In this document: positions 21,362 to 30,865 of the stretch, one piece after another
Numbering within the stretch: position 1 is the first letter of the stretch
Layout of the letters: every line of letters begins with the position of its first letter
Assembly: GCF_020085105.1 (NCBI RefSeq)
Contig: NC_058046.1
Coordinates: forward strand, 23,649,675-23,713,674
Direction: 5' to 3'
DNA: 64,000 nt
Source of the DNA: Siniperca chuatsi
Lineage: Eukaryota > Chordata > Actinopteri > Centrarchiformes > Sinipercidae
Made by a program: the position numbers and the translations under genes
Notes under the pieces: generated by a model
The model's input: only the letters and a program-made list of their open reading frames with translations
Database searches by the model: none
Told to the model about the DNA's origin: nothing

Positions 21362-22198
21362 TTACATGCGTTTGCTTGTCCTCTTGTACACAATTCCACC
21401 AAGAGTCATAGTCTGGAGGGGAGAAAGAACCATATTAGAAACTTGCCAACAACTACGCCGCAAGTTATGTAGAGCTTCGTCTACTCACATTGACAATTGT
21501 GTTCCCATCCACCAGTTCTGTGACAGACTCGATTCCCTTCAGGGAGACTGTCAACTTGTTGCCTTCACGCTGAACCACCGTCTTAAAAGCAGTATGACAA
21601 GATCAGTTTAAAGCCATGAAGTTATGAAATTCTGGACTAGTATAGTGTGCAAGAAGAATTAGTAAAAGTGTGCTATTAGCAAAGTTTTTCTATTTTGCCA
21701 TTTTGCATCCGTAAGTTTATTGTCCAGACATACCTTGACCTTCTCTCCAGTGATGGTCTCCAGCTCTGCCTCCTTTCCAATGGTGAAGTTGTTGACTAAG
21801 ACCTTTGAGCCAGTAGTGACTGTCACTTTGAAGGAGTCGCCAGTCTCCTCGATCTCAGAGATGCTCTTTATGTCTTTACCTTTCTGGATGAGTTCATCAG
21901 GGAGACCTAAGACAGAAAAGCACTTTAAGAAAGTTGTATTTTGATGGCTGGTAGTTTCCAGTCAGTTGTAATTTAGCACTATAGATTAACATTGCTAGAC
22001 AAGTCAGAATACAAAAACTTCTTGTTCAAATTATCAGTGATAAGCCCAGTTACACAGGCACTTGACAACCACAATAAAACACTTTAAAAACTACTGGTCA
22101 AAAACTTTATGAAAGAAAGCTTTAAACTTACCAATGGCCTTCATGAAGGGTTCAAAGTTCTCCTGAGACTCAAGCTGGTATTTTCCAGAGAAAGACAT
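21362..22198 (-). CDS. fabp1: Liver-type fatty acid-binding protein (FABP1), four exons
   Basis: Exons on the - strand are 22198-22132, 21906-21734, 21581-21489 and 21412-21362, joining in frame to 127 residues, the standard FABP1 length with the four-exon structure of the family. The protein begins [20 protein letters not shown] and ends KRTSKRM. FABP1 is a small cytosolic beta-barrel that binds long-chain fatty acids, bile acids and other lipids in liver and intestine. The sequence keeps the N-terminal [11 protein letters not shown] lid helix start, KVTVTTGSK and the [10 protein letters not shown] strand. A TATA box and an HNF1-like site stand upstream. It is convergent with smyd1, the same neighbour as in mammals, and head-to-tail with oxt on the same strand. 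Fish carry several fabp1 copies; this is probably of the fabp1b type given the smyd1 link, which is inference. Confidence 0.96.
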
Positions 22199-22242
22199 TG
22201 TGACAGACAGTGAAGGTAAAATGAGAATTGGTTATCTGCCTG

Positions 22243-22249
22243 TTTTATA
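22243..22249 (-). promoter_or_regulatory. fabp1: TATA box of fabp1
   Basis: TATAAAA on the - strand, about 45 bases before the start codon. This leaves a leader of roughly 15-20 bases, typical of the short FABP leaders. Confidence 0.75.
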
Positions 22250-22264
22250 CTCAAACTCCAGCAC

Positions 22265-22278
22265 TGCAATCATTAACC
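22265..22278 (-). promoter_or_regulatory. fabp1: HNF1-like site in the fabp1 promoter
   Basis: GGTTAATGATTGCA on the - strand matches the first half and spacing of the HNF1 consensus GTTAATNATTAAC. It lies just upstream of the TATA box. HNF1 control is established for mammalian FABP1, so the match is biologically sensible. Confidence 0.6.
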
Positions 22279-22399
22279 AAAGGTGTCTCCAATTAAGGCA
22301 GATCCAGCCCACTTCACATCCAGCAGAGCTCAGAGACGATCCACCACCACAGATAAGGACAGACAGAGCAATAAAAAAGGTACAAGGTGACTAGATTAA

Positions 22400-23080
22400 A
22401 GTTAGGTAACCTTAATGCAGAGGGCAAAATAGTATAAGTGTGACAGTATTTTGAAGTCAAGTCACTTGTGATCCATCCATAGAAAATGTGTGTAATGATC
22501 TTAAAAGTCTTTCTCATTTGATGTCACACTAATATATGTTGACGTTGCATGAATGTGAACCCCAAAGACGGCTGACTGGACAAAATGTTGATCAGGTTTC
22601 AGTTTGCTGCTTTCTCTCTTCCTTACTTCTCATTTTCTGTTCCTTCTTTTCATTCTTTTTTTGTGTTTTCCTCCCTTTTGTCTTTCCTTTTAGCCGATTC
22701 CTTCACAACTTTCCTTCTGTCCTTTGTTCTAACTTTTTACACATTTTTTCCCTTTTCTTTTTCTATGTAAAAATAATGAAGAGGGAGTTTGTCTTTTTAA
22801 AGTTTGCCTGCGAGCAATGGGGGGCATATCAGTGGACTATTTCCTCCTTATATTATATAAAACAGGAAAACACAGATAACATTTCTACGGGGGAAAAAAA
22901 GAAATAAAAATTTTACTCATGCCAATAAAATAATTGTTGAAAACTTTAGAAAATAACAGTTAAGATAGGTTGTTTTTGAATTTAGGTTAACAAGAAATGT
23001 AGGTAGTTTTCCACCACAATTTCCATGTTATGTTCTTTATGCTGCTGTCATAAAAGCTTATTTTAAATGCATATTTTGCC
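22400..23080. other. AT-rich spacer upstream of fabp1
   Basis: Contains a pyrimidine-rich (TTTC/CTTTT) tract from about 22600 to 22770 on the + strand. Frames found in it are low-complexity Phe/Ser runs and are not genes. No other feature is supported. Confidence 0.5.
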
Positions 23081-23275
23081 AAAATGTTACTATTTTCTAT
23101 TTTATTATAAGGTTTAGAATTGACATTTATGCCTTTTTTAGCAGCTGGTAAAAACCCTGCTTGAGTTCACTGTCACTGCAAACTATACTCTACATTTAAT
23201 TACAACTGTACTTTAAGCAGGTGATGTCACTATTCAAGATAAGCTTCCTAAACAAAAGAGAGCTTTCACAGAGCA
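23081..23275 (+). repeat. 195-bp unit, copy A
   Basis: This stretch is repeated at 25064-25258 with the same length and only three mismatches by eye. Copy A lies downstream of the isotocin gene in non-coding DNA; its flanks do not match those of copy B. No terminal repeats or target duplication are visible at its edges. Confidence 0.9.
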
Positions 23276-23774
23276 GACCCAAGATATGACAAAATAATTA
23301 AATCAAGCACAATGTCAATAATCTCCCATCATGTGAATTCTCCAATCTGCTGTGTTTATGATTAATGTGTTTGGTGTTCACCTTTAACACCGAACAAGAG
23401 CTTATGCTTAAACCATGAAGTTAACAAAAAATGGATCAAAGGTGACTATCGTACAAGATAACCATCATAACTGTTGCAACAGTGATATTGTGTCACTGTG
23501 AGTTGCCACGAAAACGCACACAGCGTCATGTGAGGGTCCTTGTCTGTTACAGGATTATGCAAAGCTGAACAGCTGAAAGATAAAGACTGTTGTTGGCTTT
23601 GTACATTTGGTGATTGTAGAATATTGTGCGACACTGCAGCCTGATATGCTTTATGCTGACTTGTTCTTTACTGCATAGAGAAAAAGGATTTAGAAGGTTT
23701 GAAACTGTTTTTACACACAAGTTTCAGTCAGGTGGCTCTAAAACTAAAAACAACACTTTATACTCTCTCAAAAC

Positions 23775-23780
23775 TTTATT
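23775..23780 (-). terminator. oxt: Likely polyadenylation signal of the isotocin gene
   Basis: AATAAA on the - strand, about 225 bases after the stop codon at 24004. First good signal downstream; use is inferred. Confidence 0.5.
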
Positions 23781-24003
23781 TCAACATGCAGATATCTGGA
23801 TGACCACTGTCAGTATTCATCCCTATTTTCATACATAAAAATATATTGACAAAGGTACTCTACAGAAGTACTCATGAGGAAAAAAGCAAAATCAGAGTGG
23901 TGATGACAAACAGAGGAATACAACTATATGATCTACAACTACAAGTCCAATTTTGTCTCTGCAGCTGAAGAGTTTCCCATGAGACCTTGGTGTCAGGAGC
24001 AGC

Positions 24004-26092
24004 TCATTGGTGAATTCGATGAGGAGAAGGGTGACCAGCCAGATGCAGAAGCCTGAGGATGATGTCACCGGGGTCGCTGCCTTCAAATAGGCTGGTTTGG
24101 TCGTCTCCTTCCTCCTCGATGAGGCAGGACTGGTCTGTGGCGCAGCTTTCTGTGGCAGCGTTTTGACACAAAATAAAATAAAGGAGGAGTTGTTACTCAG
24201 AACATGATTATCTGTTATTGGAACCATACACAAATTTGTTGTTATCAGGTTTTGCGACCTGCTGTGAACCTTTTCAGAACAAGAGGGCAAAGCTCGCAAT
24301 GGCTGAAGTAGTAGAACTCAAAGTAGGAGTAGAAACGCAAAGACACAGTATGTTGCTTATAGAATTTTAAAATATGTGTAGCTCTAATAGGAATCAAGCT
24401 TTTAATTCTGGCAGCATTAGTAAAATAACATTAAAATATATGTAAACCTTAGGAGTTGGGATCAACGCCAACATTCTTGTGCCACAGAAGCAGTGATTTG
24501 TCCTATCGAGCTAAATCAACGCTTGCTAGAAAATCACATAAAAGTAACCAAATACATTTACTCAAATACTGTACTTAAGTTTTATTTTACTTGAGTATTT
24601 TAATTGTATGCTACTTTCTACTTCTACTCTACTACAATTCAGAGGGACATATTGTACTTTTTATTCTGCTACATTTATTTGACAGCTATAGTTACTGTTA
24701 CTTTACTGATTCAGATTTTAAACACCTCTAATGAGCATATAAAATATGATGCATTGTTATACAGCATATTAAACCACCCAATAGTATGTGAAATAACTAG
24801 AATCAGCTCCACTTTGGTCAACAACAACAACATTAAATGATGTTTACATAGTAATGCAATGCAGTAATTATTATCCAATTGTTTAATAGAAATATATATA
24901 AAACAACAGAGCCCTTTTCCTGCATAGTGAGTAGTTTTACTTTTACACTTTAAGTACATTTTGTTGATAATACTTCTGCACTTTTACTTATGTGCAGTTT
25001 TGAATGCAGGACTTTTACTTCTAAGGGATTGTGGGAAAGTAGTTGCATTGCTACTTTTACTTAAAAATGTTACTATTTTCTATTTTATTATAAGGTTTAG
25101 AATTGACATTTATTCCTTTTTTAGCAGCTGGTAAAAACCCTGCTTGAGTTCACTGTCACTGCAAACTATACTCTACATTTAATTACAACTGTACTTTAAG
25201 CAGGTGATGTCACTATTCAAGATAAGCTTCTTAAACAAAATAGAGCTTTCACAGAGCAAAGTAAGTAAAGGATCTGAAGACATCTTCCACCACTGCTTGA
25301 ATGTACTTCACGACTTCCTGACCTGCATCACAGCAGAGTCCTGAAGCAGCACAGCGTCCTCCCTCAGATCCACAGGGTCTCCCTCCTGACTGGCAGGGGG
25401 TAAGCAGGTAGTTCTCCTCCACACAGTGAGCTGTTTCTGGGGAGCCCAGCAGGCAGCCGAGGCCCTCCCCGCAGCAGATACTGGGGCCAAAGCAGCGGCC
25501 CCTGTCTCCGGGGCCACATGACATGCACTGGTGAAGGAAATGATTGAATATTATTACTGTTATTTAGTAATAGCCATTTAGCCACAGTTTAGCACATTTG
25601 TATTCCCTTTTTTCTGTTTGAGTATGCAACTGTTTATTTAATGTAATTGTACTATAGTTATTTCTATAGATGGTCTGCAGCATCTTTAGAATGTCTGTCT
25701 GTCCTGGAAGAGGGATCCCTCCTCTGTTGCTCTTCTTCCTTTTTTGTCCATGTTAAAAGTTTTTTTTTTTTTTTGGGAGTTGTTCCTTATCCGAATCAAA
25801 GTTGTGAGGATAGAGGGTGTCGTGTGCTGTACAGATTATAAATTGTGAAGTGTGATTTTAGACTATATAAATAAAATGGACTTGACTTTGAATCTAGCAA
25901 ACATTTGTCAGTTTACTGCATCTGAGTTTATTACTTTGCAAGGGATGTTAAATAGCGATAAAACCAGCTCACCTTGCGCAGTGGTGCATCCATGATGGAC
26001 CTCTTCCCACCGATAGGACAGTTAGAGATGTAACACGCTGAACATACGGACAGGAAAAAAAGTAGGCACACGGACACAGCAGCTCCAGTCAT
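24004..26092 (-). CDS. oxt: Isotocin-neurophysin precursor, three exons
   Basis: Exons on the - strand are 26092-25973, 25527-25323 and 24149-24004, joining in frame to 156 residues. Residues 1-19 form a hydrophobic signal peptide ending VCSA. They are followed by the nonapeptide CYISNCPIG (20-28), exactly isotocin, and the amidation and cleavage signal GKR. The rest is a neurophysin with 14 cysteines, encoded across the usual three exons, and a leucine-rich, copeptin-like tail ending [17 protein letters not shown] that lacks an internal cleavage site. Isotocin is the fish counterpart of oxytocin, made in preoptic neurons and released from the neurohypophysis; neurophysin carries it through the secretory pathway. 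The exon/intron breaks (after APLRK and CCDA) are the family's. A transposon begins 27 nt inside intron 2. TATA at 26300-26307. Confidence 0.97.
24543..25295 (+). mobile_element. hAT-like MITE in isotocin intron 2, copy 1 (interrupted)
   Basis: The stretch reads 'acatttactcaaatactg', 'cagagggacatattgtactt', 'acatttatttgacagctata', 'tgcaggacttttacttct' and ends 'cttccaccactg'. These are the ordered blocks of an abundant percomorph non-autonomous element whose ends are CAGTGGTGGAA... and ...TTCCACCACTG. The left end here is decayed. The right 37 bases (25259-25295) are separated from the body by the 195-bp copy B. The MITE ends 27 nt from the donor side of exon 2. Confidence 0.75.
25064..25258 (+). 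repeat. 195-bp unit, copy B, inserted inside the MITE
   Basis: Same length as copy A at 23081-23275, with three differences by eye. It interrupts the MITE between 'cttttacttaa' and 'agtaaaggatctgaa', so it is younger than the MITE insertion. It lacks clear target duplication or terminal repeats. Confidence 0.88.
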
Positions 26093-26250
26093 TTCTGCTG
26101 AGAGAAAGCAACAGCAAAACTAGTTAGTACCCAACCATACAAAACAAAAAGTCCACTGACTTCAAAATCTGGGCTAGACAGATATCCACAAATTTGCAGA
26201 AACAAAACCCACTTGCTTAATCAGAACAGTAGATTTCAAGTGTTCGTTTC
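26093..26250 (-). other. oxt: Possible 5' UTR intron of the isotocin gene
   Basis: On the - strand a perfect branch-point word TACTAAC is followed by a pyrimidine tract and CTCTCAGCAG, ending only 2-5 bases before the start codon. The donor is uncertain (a weak GTGGGT near 26210 is the best candidate). The two-intron structure is standard for the family, so this third intron needs transcript proof. Confidence 0.35.
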
Positions 26251-26299
26251 AGATGCTCCTAGATGCTTCTTTTGTTCTTGGTGGCTCTTGGTGACATGT

Positions 26300-26307
26300 C
26301 TTATATA
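26300..26307 (-). promoter_or_regulatory. oxt: TATA box of the isotocin gene
   Basis: TATATAAG on the - strand, 208 bases before the start codon. It is the only clear TATA box in the near upstream region. The distance gives a leader of about 180 bases, or shorter if a leader intron is removed. Confidence 0.6.
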
Positions 26308-26309
26308 CT

Positions 26310-28075
26310 TCCAGAGCTTCTTTTGAGAGTGACACAGAAACCCAAAAGCCACTTAGATATCCTTAATGAGCCCGTTTGAGTTACTGTCACCTCCGGAGAT
26401 GAAGATGACCAGTTGGCAGGCTGGGTCAAAGGGCCAGGCGGTTCTGTGGCCTGCTTTGCTTCTTGCTATTGAGAATCATTATAGAAGGGCTCGTGGTGCG
26501 TGACCGTGCATGTCAGAGATGACAGGAAAGTCAGAGAGGTCAAGAGGAGAATGGGGAGATTATTCAAAGCATGAGGGAACACGAGTGTAGTGCAACTTTG
26601 ATCTGCTTTTACTAATTATTACGTATATTTTCCAGGACAGATGGGGGAAAGAGAAAAAAAGACAGTTTCAAATGTCATGAGAAGAAGCCCATCTCTGAAC
26701 CTCGGCCTGCTGAGCCGCCATGTTGGTTCGGAAGTGCTGTACACAGAGTCTTTTTTAGACTGGTTGTTTGTAAACAAACACAATGATGACAAAAAGGCAC
26801 ACACACACCTACACATTTCCTTTTCTATTAATAAAGTCCTTAATTCCTCACAGGAATTGACGCACACATAGTCCAGGCCTGAGGTTGATTGGTCTTATGA
26901 GTTAATTAACACAGCTAATGATCGGCCACAACCCATAAAAGACAGCTTCACTGTTTCAATGATATGAGCTCAATTACTGCAGCTCCCTCCTGAACTACTA
27001 ACTGCCACCTCATCTCAATTAAAAACTAGATGATAATGATGTCTTTGTTCCCTAATTTCTAGTAGGACATTGAGACGTGGACTGACATTAGTTTATTTAG
27101 ATTTCACAACCACAGACAGATCATAAAACATAACTGCAGTCACCATAAAAGAATAAAATAAGTTGCTGTCATGAAGTGGTGTAAACTGGACTGAAGTGTC
27201 ACTCAGACAATGGGCCACTCTTGCCTCCTAGTGGCTGTGTTGACACATTTATGCATACATTTTTCATTGTTTTACTGTTTTCATCTGTCATGCTTTCTCA
27301 GGAGGTGGTGGACAAAATTTATTTATTATGCAACACGGTGCAAACCATTATAACAACATCCCAAACAAATGACCATTCAGAAAAAATAACGTTTTTTCTC
27401 TAAAAAACAAACAATCAAGAAAGAACATCAAAAGTTTCAAGAGGTACTGTAGTGTTTGTTGCAGGGCTTTTCTGCTGGATTGCATTATATTATAAATGTT
27501 TATGTTATAGTGCACAGCTCCTGCATGATAAACACTATGGCCCTAACTGGCTGACTGTAAACTGAATCTGCTGGAACCTGAAAGACCTGAAATATGTTTA
27601 ACTGAAATACTTTTAGTGGTGTTCACAAGCTTAAAATCTTTTCATATTTCATCTAAAACATGAAAGATTTTATGAATTTTAAATGTGAAATCAGTCATTC
27701 TTAACATGCGTTTCTTTGAGCTGTATAAAGAGAAAGAGCTGGTTTTAACAGACTGAGATTGTCTTCCATCACTGCACGTCACTTCACAGCTGTTAAACAT
27801 TCAAACTGCAATGTTTTCTTGTGCAACATCAGATCTTGCCTCCCTGCGTTCCTCCAAATGTTGTGCAAATCCCTATTTCATAGAGAAATGGAGATGTCTA
27901 TCTAGTGTTTCCTTATTTTTCTGCAGGAAGGCACTAGGCTTGTTGACTTCCTCTCCCCTCCCTTCCTTCCTTCTCTCCGAAGGTACTCATCTGAAAAATG
28001 AGAACAAAGTGATTGTTCCTGTTCTCTTTCTTAAGTCACTTCAAATGCTATCCGTGGACGGGCGGCTCATTGTCA
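26310..28075. other. Spacer between the divergent oxt and znf366 genes
   Basis: About 1.8 kb shared by the upstream regions of two genes that read away from each other. I see AT-rich unique-looking sequence, no coding frame with family features, and a CCTT pyrimidine run near 27950-27980 just before the znf366 first exon. Confidence 0.45.
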
Positions 28076-28079
28076 GGAG

Positions 28080-28193
28080 AGTTGCAGCGCGAGCAGGAGG
28101 GAGAGAACGCAGGTACAGGTACAACAGCAGCAGCTGCAGCAGCAGCACTTCAGCCGCAGCATCACAGAAAACACACTCTGCTACACCCAACTG
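28080..28193 (+). other. znf366: Non-coding first exon of znf366 (5' end approximate)
   Basis: A GC-rich stretch with an AGC/CAG run ends in CAACTG|GTAAGT, a near-ideal donor. The next acceptor on this strand that makes sense is TAATGCAG ending at 30859, six bases before the znf366 start codon. The exon start is not visible and there is no TATA box. CAG-type repeats at 28120-28160 are not translated in the znf366 frame. Confidence 0.5.
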
Positions 28194-28840
28194 GTAAGTT
28201 CCACACACAGACTTCGCTGCAGCCGCACACAAACACACACTTACATGGCACTGACTGGCATATGAGGAGGGGCTTCGGTTTTAATGGATTGTTTGGAATG
28301 CATGGTGTGGCAAAGTACAGGCTGGGGGTCTCTGCACAGTGCACTTTAAGTGAGAGAGGTGAAGAGGATAAAATAACAGGATCACATCCAGGACAGCATT
28401 TGAAACTGGCTAAAAGGGAAATACGGAACATTTCAGTATGCATCTGAAATTGTTACAAAATCTTGGGAAGAGGCTGAATAACATTTCTTCTTGCTTTCTG
28501 CATGCAGTTTATGTTTTTCTATATATCACTAATCATAAAGTGCTAGTGTTCCTGCAATGTTCATTTCCATTATTTATTGATATGGAGCGATATTTCCTAT
28601 TTTTAGAGAGTGTGCCTTACTGCTTGTAAGTTTTCAAAGTATGTTTTTGCAGAAACAAAATGACACTTTGAATCATATAAATGTGATTTTGTGAGTTTAT
28701 CTTTAATCTCTGTAAGTTTCAGTGATCTTCATCTCACGATCTCCCTGAACTTTATCATCCTCACTTGTTGTTTTGGGGATGATTTAATCATATTATACGT
28801 TCTGCATGTATGTGAATCTGGATGTAAACGTTAAGAGCTG

Positions 28841-29165
28841 AGAAAGTTGATCAACTGACAGAAACATAACTATTCTGGTAATTGATGAATCGTTTAAGAC
28901 ATTTTTCAAGCAAAATTACTAAAATATTCCTCAGTTCCAGCTTCTAAATTATGAGAATTTGCTGCTTTACTTCAATTTCTGTGATCGTAAACTGAATATC
29001 TTTAGGTTTTGGCTGGACAAAACAAGACATTTTAAGATGTCCTCTTTGGTTTTCGGAAATTGTAACAGGCATTTTTCACTATTTTCTGACATTTCTTGAC
29101 CTTGACGATCAAACTATTAATTGAGAAAATAATGACAATGAAAATAATCTTTAGTTGCAGCCCTA
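28841..29165 (-). repeat. hAT-like MITE ending in GCAGCCCTA, copy in znf366 intron 1
   Basis: The stretch ends 'cagccctat' and contains 'actgaatatctttaggtttt' and 'gacaaaacaagaca', words of a common fish element whose other end begins TAGGGCTGCAAC. A second copy with the same words is at 39215-39482. Non-coding. Confidence 0.6.
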
Positions 29166-29954
29166 TATGGCAGTATGTGGATTTTGCGTGTATCGTTATT
29201 CAGGAAAAGTAGTTGCTGCATCTGCAACAGCTAACACGGGTATACAGTAACATGTAACAGACAATAAAGTAGAACTTTGATTGATATGGATCTCAGCAGT
29301 TTCTCATCAATAACCACTGAACTGTTTATAGGAATTGAATAGATACAGTATTTACAACATTGCTAAGCACAATTTGAATGTCATGCAGAAGTACGACAGT
29401 TCCCCTCTGAGTATCACCATCTTTTCATCCATGACCGTCATCTATACTAAAGTATGCACATAGCAACTGCAGCAGAGATGTTATTTATAGCTATATGACA
29501 TCTTAACATATCACAGTTTTATGCTTATCAGTTATTTAATCTAACTCAGACTTCTGGCTGCTCACAGAGATACAGATTAAAACATCACATATCACTGTCA
29601 GTGGAGGAGAAAAGGGGAAGTTCTTCCAGGCTATAAGTGCAACAAACAAAAAAAGATGAGCAGAGAAAAAAGACATGGAGAAGCGAAAAGTGCGGTAGGT
29701 AGAGGTGAACATTTCACAGATAACTTCCTAATTTCAGGAGAGGAGGAGGTCTGTGAGAAAGGAAGAAGTGAAAGGTTTCAGGTTGAACATTAAAATGTGT
29801 GGGTGTTAATACCATACTGTTTGTATGCCTGGTTACATTCCTTCCACAGAAACCTTCAGAGAAACAGTTTCATGTCATAAATAGAAACCAGACACAGAGG
29901 CATTGGATGTACTTTCGTCCAGATTTTCTACAAATGACGTGTCTGTTTTGGGGG

Positions 29955-30814
29955 GCTGCAAGTATACAGCACATTACTCAAGTACTGTAATTAAGTACAA
30001 TTTGAGGTACTTGTATTTGACCTATTTCCATGTTATGCTACTTTATTCTTCCTAGCCCACTACAGTTCAGAGGGAAATATTGTACTTTTCACTCCACTAC
30101 ATTTATTTGACAGCTTTAGTTACTAGTTAATTTTCAGATTAAGATTTTACATAAAAAGACATATGATGGGTTTACAAAATACAATGTATTGTTAAAGATT
30201 AAATCAATGATTCTTAACTTTGGTTTGTGACCAGAAAGGACCAAAACCTTGTCTATGAGTTTTTAGCGGTTCCACCAAAGAGAAATATCCCCTTTAAACA
30301 TCTCAGGTGGTTTAAGACCCAAAGAGGTAAAGCTATCCAATATTTCACAAAAAAGCAAAGATTTAATCCAAAGTCGTTGAATGCAGGACTTTTACTTGTA
30401 ATGGAGTATTATAGATTGTGGTATTGCTAATTATACATAAAAGAATACTCCACCGATTTAGCATTGCACTACTATAACACTGTAAGACTCATGATGGACA
30501 GTTTAACAAAACAATTATCAAAATAAATTTAGCAGAACCAGAGGTATCGTCTTTTTTATTCCACGCATTGTTTTTCCTTCGGTTGTGTTATATTATTTTT
30601 TATTTCCAAACTTGTAGTCTTCAGAACCAAGTGACATCACTTGAGGCAATTTATTACATTTCATGAAGCTCCCTCTGGAGCCACAAAAGGCTTTATACAA
30701 CTTTTTTCAAATATGCAGTACTAGTACACCCCAAGAACTGTAAATAGACTTTGATGTGTAAAATTGGTGGACTTCCCCTTTAAGTAAAGAGTCTGAATAC
30801 TTCTTCCACCACTG
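29955..30814 (+). mobile_element. hAT-like MITE copy 2 in znf366 intron 1, with nested insertions
   Basis: The same ordered blocks as at 24543 occur here ('actcaagtactg', 'cagagggaaatattgtactt', 'acatttatttgacagcttta', 'aatgcaggacttttacttgt') and end 'ttcttccaccactg'. Extra DNA splits it at about 30205-30370 and 30450-30782. The second insert is a separate element (next entry). The right end is only about 45 bases from the znf366 exon 2 acceptor. Confidence 0.75.
30450..30782. mobile_element. Second MITE family nested in copy 2
   Basis: The unit begins 'tactccaccgattt' and ends with the inverse, 'aaattggtggactt', giving terminal inverted repeats of about 14 bases. Inside are 'taacactgtaagactcatga' and 'aactgtaaatagactttgat', words of another common percomorph repeat. 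It interrupts the hAT-like MITE, so it inserted later. No transposase. Confidence 0.65.
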
Positions 30815-30865
30815 TAACTAAGGACATTTAACCATTTCTTGTACTCTTTCTAATGCAGAAAGAAG

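Noticed and set aside
22536-22907. 123-codon Phe/Ser-rich frame
   Set aside because: Made by a pyrimidine-rich tract; no start context, splice sites or homologous words.
25249-25524. Read-through of isotocin exon 2 as a stand-alone cysteine-rich (granulin-like) protein
   Set aside because: The cysteine pattern is neurophysin exon 2; the last residues come from intron and MITE sequence after the donor.
28013-28447. 144-codon frame with an alanine run from CAG/GCA repeats
   Set aside because: It crosses the znf366 first-exon donor; the alanine run is a low-complexity effect of the repeat.
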